Shown in pieces: positions 6,822 to 8,406 of a stretch of DNA of 8,406 nt. Both the position numbers and the translations under genes were made by a program. The stretch lies in assembly GCA_021162265.1 (NCBI GenBank), contig JAGGZA010000104.1:1-8406 (forward strand), in the 5' to 3' direction. The notes beneath the pieces were generated by a model, which saw only the letters and a list, made by a program, of their open reading frames with translations, was not told where the DNA came from and ran no database searches. This DNA comes from Candidatus Aerophobota bacterium. Lineage in GTDB: Bacteria > Aerophobota > Aerophobia > Aerophobales > B3-G15. Position 1 is the stretch's first letter. Each line of letters starts with the position of its first letter.

Positions 6822-7652
6822 CTAACCTTTAACTGCACCCAGGGCAAGTCCTCTCACAAGATATCTTTGAACCAGGAGGGCAAGGATAAACACGGGAATA
6901 ATGGCAAACACCACAAGTGCTGACATTTCTCCCCACATAATCTTTGTGGGAGACTGAAAAGCAGCAAGCTGCGCAGTAACTGTCTTAGCTGTTTGTCGCG
7001 TCAGGATAAGGGCAAACATAAATTCATTCCAGCAAAATATAAAGCAAAATATGGCACACACAACTATTCCAGGAGCTATAATAGGTATCACAACTTTTAC
7101 TATCGCATCGAGTCTGGAACACCCATCAATCATAGCAGCTTCCTCTACATCCCTTGGAAAATCTTCAAAGAAACCAATTAAAAGCCATACAGCAAAACCT
7201 ATATTGAAAGGAAGATAAACTATTATTAAACTAAGGTAGGTATCTATCAATCCCAATTTCTTAAACAAAAGAAAATAAGGGATAACAACTGCTATAGGAG
7301 GAAGCATCCGCTGTGATAGTATCCAGAAGGATAAATTCTCATAACCTATCCTGAACCTTGCTATACCATAAGCAGCGGGAACACTTATCAAAAGCACAAG
7401 TACTGTGTTAAGAGAAGCAATAACTGTACTATTAAGGAGATACTTGAGTCCTGAAGTCCAGGTAAAGAGGATATATTTATAGTTGTTAAGTGTAGGATAG
7501 TGAGGAATCCATACTGGAGGAAATGTATAATACTCTTTGAAAGTTTTAAAAGAAGTAGATATCGTCCAGGCGATGGGAAAAAGAGCAAAAAAAAGTCCTA
7601 TAAAAAGCGCAAGGTATATTAAGGTAACGTTAAATATATGCTTATTCTTCAT
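6822..7652 (-). CDS. Carbohydrate ABC transporter permease, MalG-like (CUT1)
   Basis: Inner-membrane subunit of a binding-protein-dependent sugar importer; pairs with the MalF-like permease encoded just upstream. It has 276 residues, the usual MalG-type size. About six hydrophobic helices are visible (near 8-28, 72-95, 107-130, 137-160, 186-210, 245-263). The cytoplasmic EAA loop, EEAAMIDGCSRLDAIVKVVI (170-189) followed by Pro190, contacts the ATPase. STSFKTFKEYYTFPPVWIP after the first helix and the GLALGAVKG C-terminus are typical of CUT1 MalG-type permeases. The ATG overlaps the TGA of the preceding gene by 4 nt (ATGA), indicating coupled translation. No ATPase gene is in the window; CUT1 systems often use a shared MsmK-type ATPase from elsewhere. 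The sugar cannot be predicted from a permease. Confidence 0.93.
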   Translation of the reverse strand: MKNKHIFNVTLIYLALFIGLFFALFPIAWTISTSFKTFKEYYTFPPVWIPHYPTLNNYKYILFTWTSGLKYLLNSTVIASLNTVLVLLISVPAAYGIARFRIGYENLSFWILSQRMLPPIAVVIPYFLLFKKLGLIDTYLSLIIVYLPFNIGFAVWLLIGFFEDFPRDVEEAAMIDGCSRLDAIVKVVIPIIAPGIVVCAIFCFIFCWNEFMFALILTRQTAKTVTAQLAAFQSPTKIMWGEMSALVVFAIIPVFILALLVQRYLVRGLALGAVKG

Positions 7653-8406
7653 TCTCTTGGTTTTCCTCTTATCAATCTAATAAATACCATACTGAATGCT
7701 ATGGTTATCACCAGAAGAAGGTAAGATAAAGCAGCGCCGTACCCCATCCTGAATGCTCTGAAGCTTACAAGATAAGTGTAAATGCTGATGGTTTCGGTAG
7801 TTCCTCCTGGTCCTCCTCTTGTAAGGACAAATATAATATCAAACAGTTTAACAAGGTCTATTAACCTTAGAAGTATAGCCACAAGGATAGAAAACTTCAA
7901 AAGAGGGAGAGTGATATGAATAAATGCCTGCAAAGAACTTGCTCCGTCTACCTTAGCAGCTTCATAGGCTTCAGAGGGAATAGACTGTAAACCCGCTAAT
8001 AATATCATCATTACAAAAGGTGTCCACTGCCATACATCGGTCAGAATAACGGCAAATTTAGCAAGTCCGGGAGTGCTCAACCAGGTATACATAGTATTTA
8101 TTCCCATAAGATGTAAAAATCCGTTAATTGCACCGTATTTTTCATGATAAAGCATCCTCCATATAAGTCCTGTGGTAATGGGGGGTATCATTACGGGGAG
8201 AATTAATAAAACAGTAATAATTCTTCTTCCTTTAATATCCCTGTTTAAAAGCAAGGCGAATAAAAGCCCTATAATCCCTTCCATCACTAAGGCAGGAATA
8301 GCAATGGAAAAAGTGTTATAAAGCGAACCCCAGAATCTCTCATCTCGAAAAATAATTTCTGCATAGTTGCTAATTCCAGCAAATGTAGGACCACCTATAG
8401 AAATAA
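7649..8406 (-). CDS. Carbohydrate ABC transporter permease, MalF/UgpA-like (CUT1), 5'-partial
   Basis: Inner-membrane partner of the MalG-like permease. A GTG at 8287 could serve as a start, but the frame stays open to the window edge. The extra 39 residues include GGPTFAGISNYAEIIF and RFWGSLYNTF, which match the usual MalF-type periplasmic segment before the second helix, so the gene begins beyond base 8406. Of 251 visible residues, the EAA loop is EAAKVDGASSLQAFIHITLP (148-167), and LTRGGPGGTTETISIYTY (about 194-211) is the family's conserved post-loop segment. About five hydrophobic helices are visible. The TGA stop overlaps the next ATG by 4 nt. A solute-binding protein gene would be expected upstream, outside this window. 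Only the N-terminal helix and start are missing. Confidence 0.92.
   Translation of the reverse strand, partial: ISIGGPTFAGISNYAEIIFRDERFWGSLYNTFSIAIPALVMEGIIGLLFALLLNRDIKGRRIITVLLILPVMIPPITTGLIWRMLYHEKYGAINGFLHLMGINTMYTWLSTPGLAKFAVILTDVWQWTPFVMMILLAGLQSIPSEAYEAAKVDGASSLQAFIHITLPLLKFSILVAILLRLIDLVKLFDIIFVLTRGGPGGTTETISIYTYLVSFRAFRMGYGAALSYLLLVITIAFSMVFIRLIRGKPRE

Overview
The window is bacterial, AT-rich and gene-dense. Arginine is mostly AGA/AGG, Shine-Dalgarno sequences are strong purine-rich ones, and non-ATG starts occur. A low-GC anaerobic bacterium of Firmicutes, Atribacterota or Omnitrophota type would fit, but nothing in the sequence fixes the taxon. There are two gene blocks that converge near 5.7 kb. 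No intergenic stretch exceeds 300 bases; the longest is 141 bases (6681-6821). I found no RNA genes, insertion sequences, CRISPR arrays or integrase-type genes.

Plus-strand block (1-5711): five genes of surface-glycan or nucleotide-sugar type. In order they are a CgeB-like glycosyltransferase (5' end outside the window), a NeuD/PglD-type hexapeptide acyltransferase, an extended SDR NAD-dependent epimerase/dehydratase, a DegT/DnrJ/EryC1/StrS PLP aminotransferase, and a fused nucleotidyltransferase + PfkB-family kinase. The last three are tightly packed (stop directly followed by ATG, then a 4-nt gap), so they are probably one transcript. The enzyme set can phosphorylate and nucleotide-activate a sugar, oxidise/epimerise it, aminate it, N-acylate it and transfer it. 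The fused enzyme resembles HldE (heptose kinase/nucleotidyltransferase) but with the two domains in reverse order. This suggests, as inference only, an NDP-heptose-like amino sugar.

Minus-strand block (8406-5760): two CUT1-type (MalF/MalG-like) sugar ABC permeases joined by a 4-nt ATGA overlap, then a DHDPS/NAL-superfamily Schiff-base lyase with a TTG start and a very strong RBS. The upstream permease is cut by the window edge. The lyase has the superfamily Lys and Tyr but lacks the DapA-specific arginine, so it is probably a 2-keto sugar-acid lyase/aldolase rather than the lysine-pathway enzyme. Together with the transporter this looks like uptake and catabolism of a sugar or sugar-acid. A candidate promoter sits in the gap before the lyase.

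The most interesting part is the reversed-order kinase/nucleotidyltransferase combined with aminotransferase and NeuD-like genes. It is a plausible undescribed amino-sugar (possibly amino-heptose) pathway, but each family is known and novelty cannot be shown from sequence alone.
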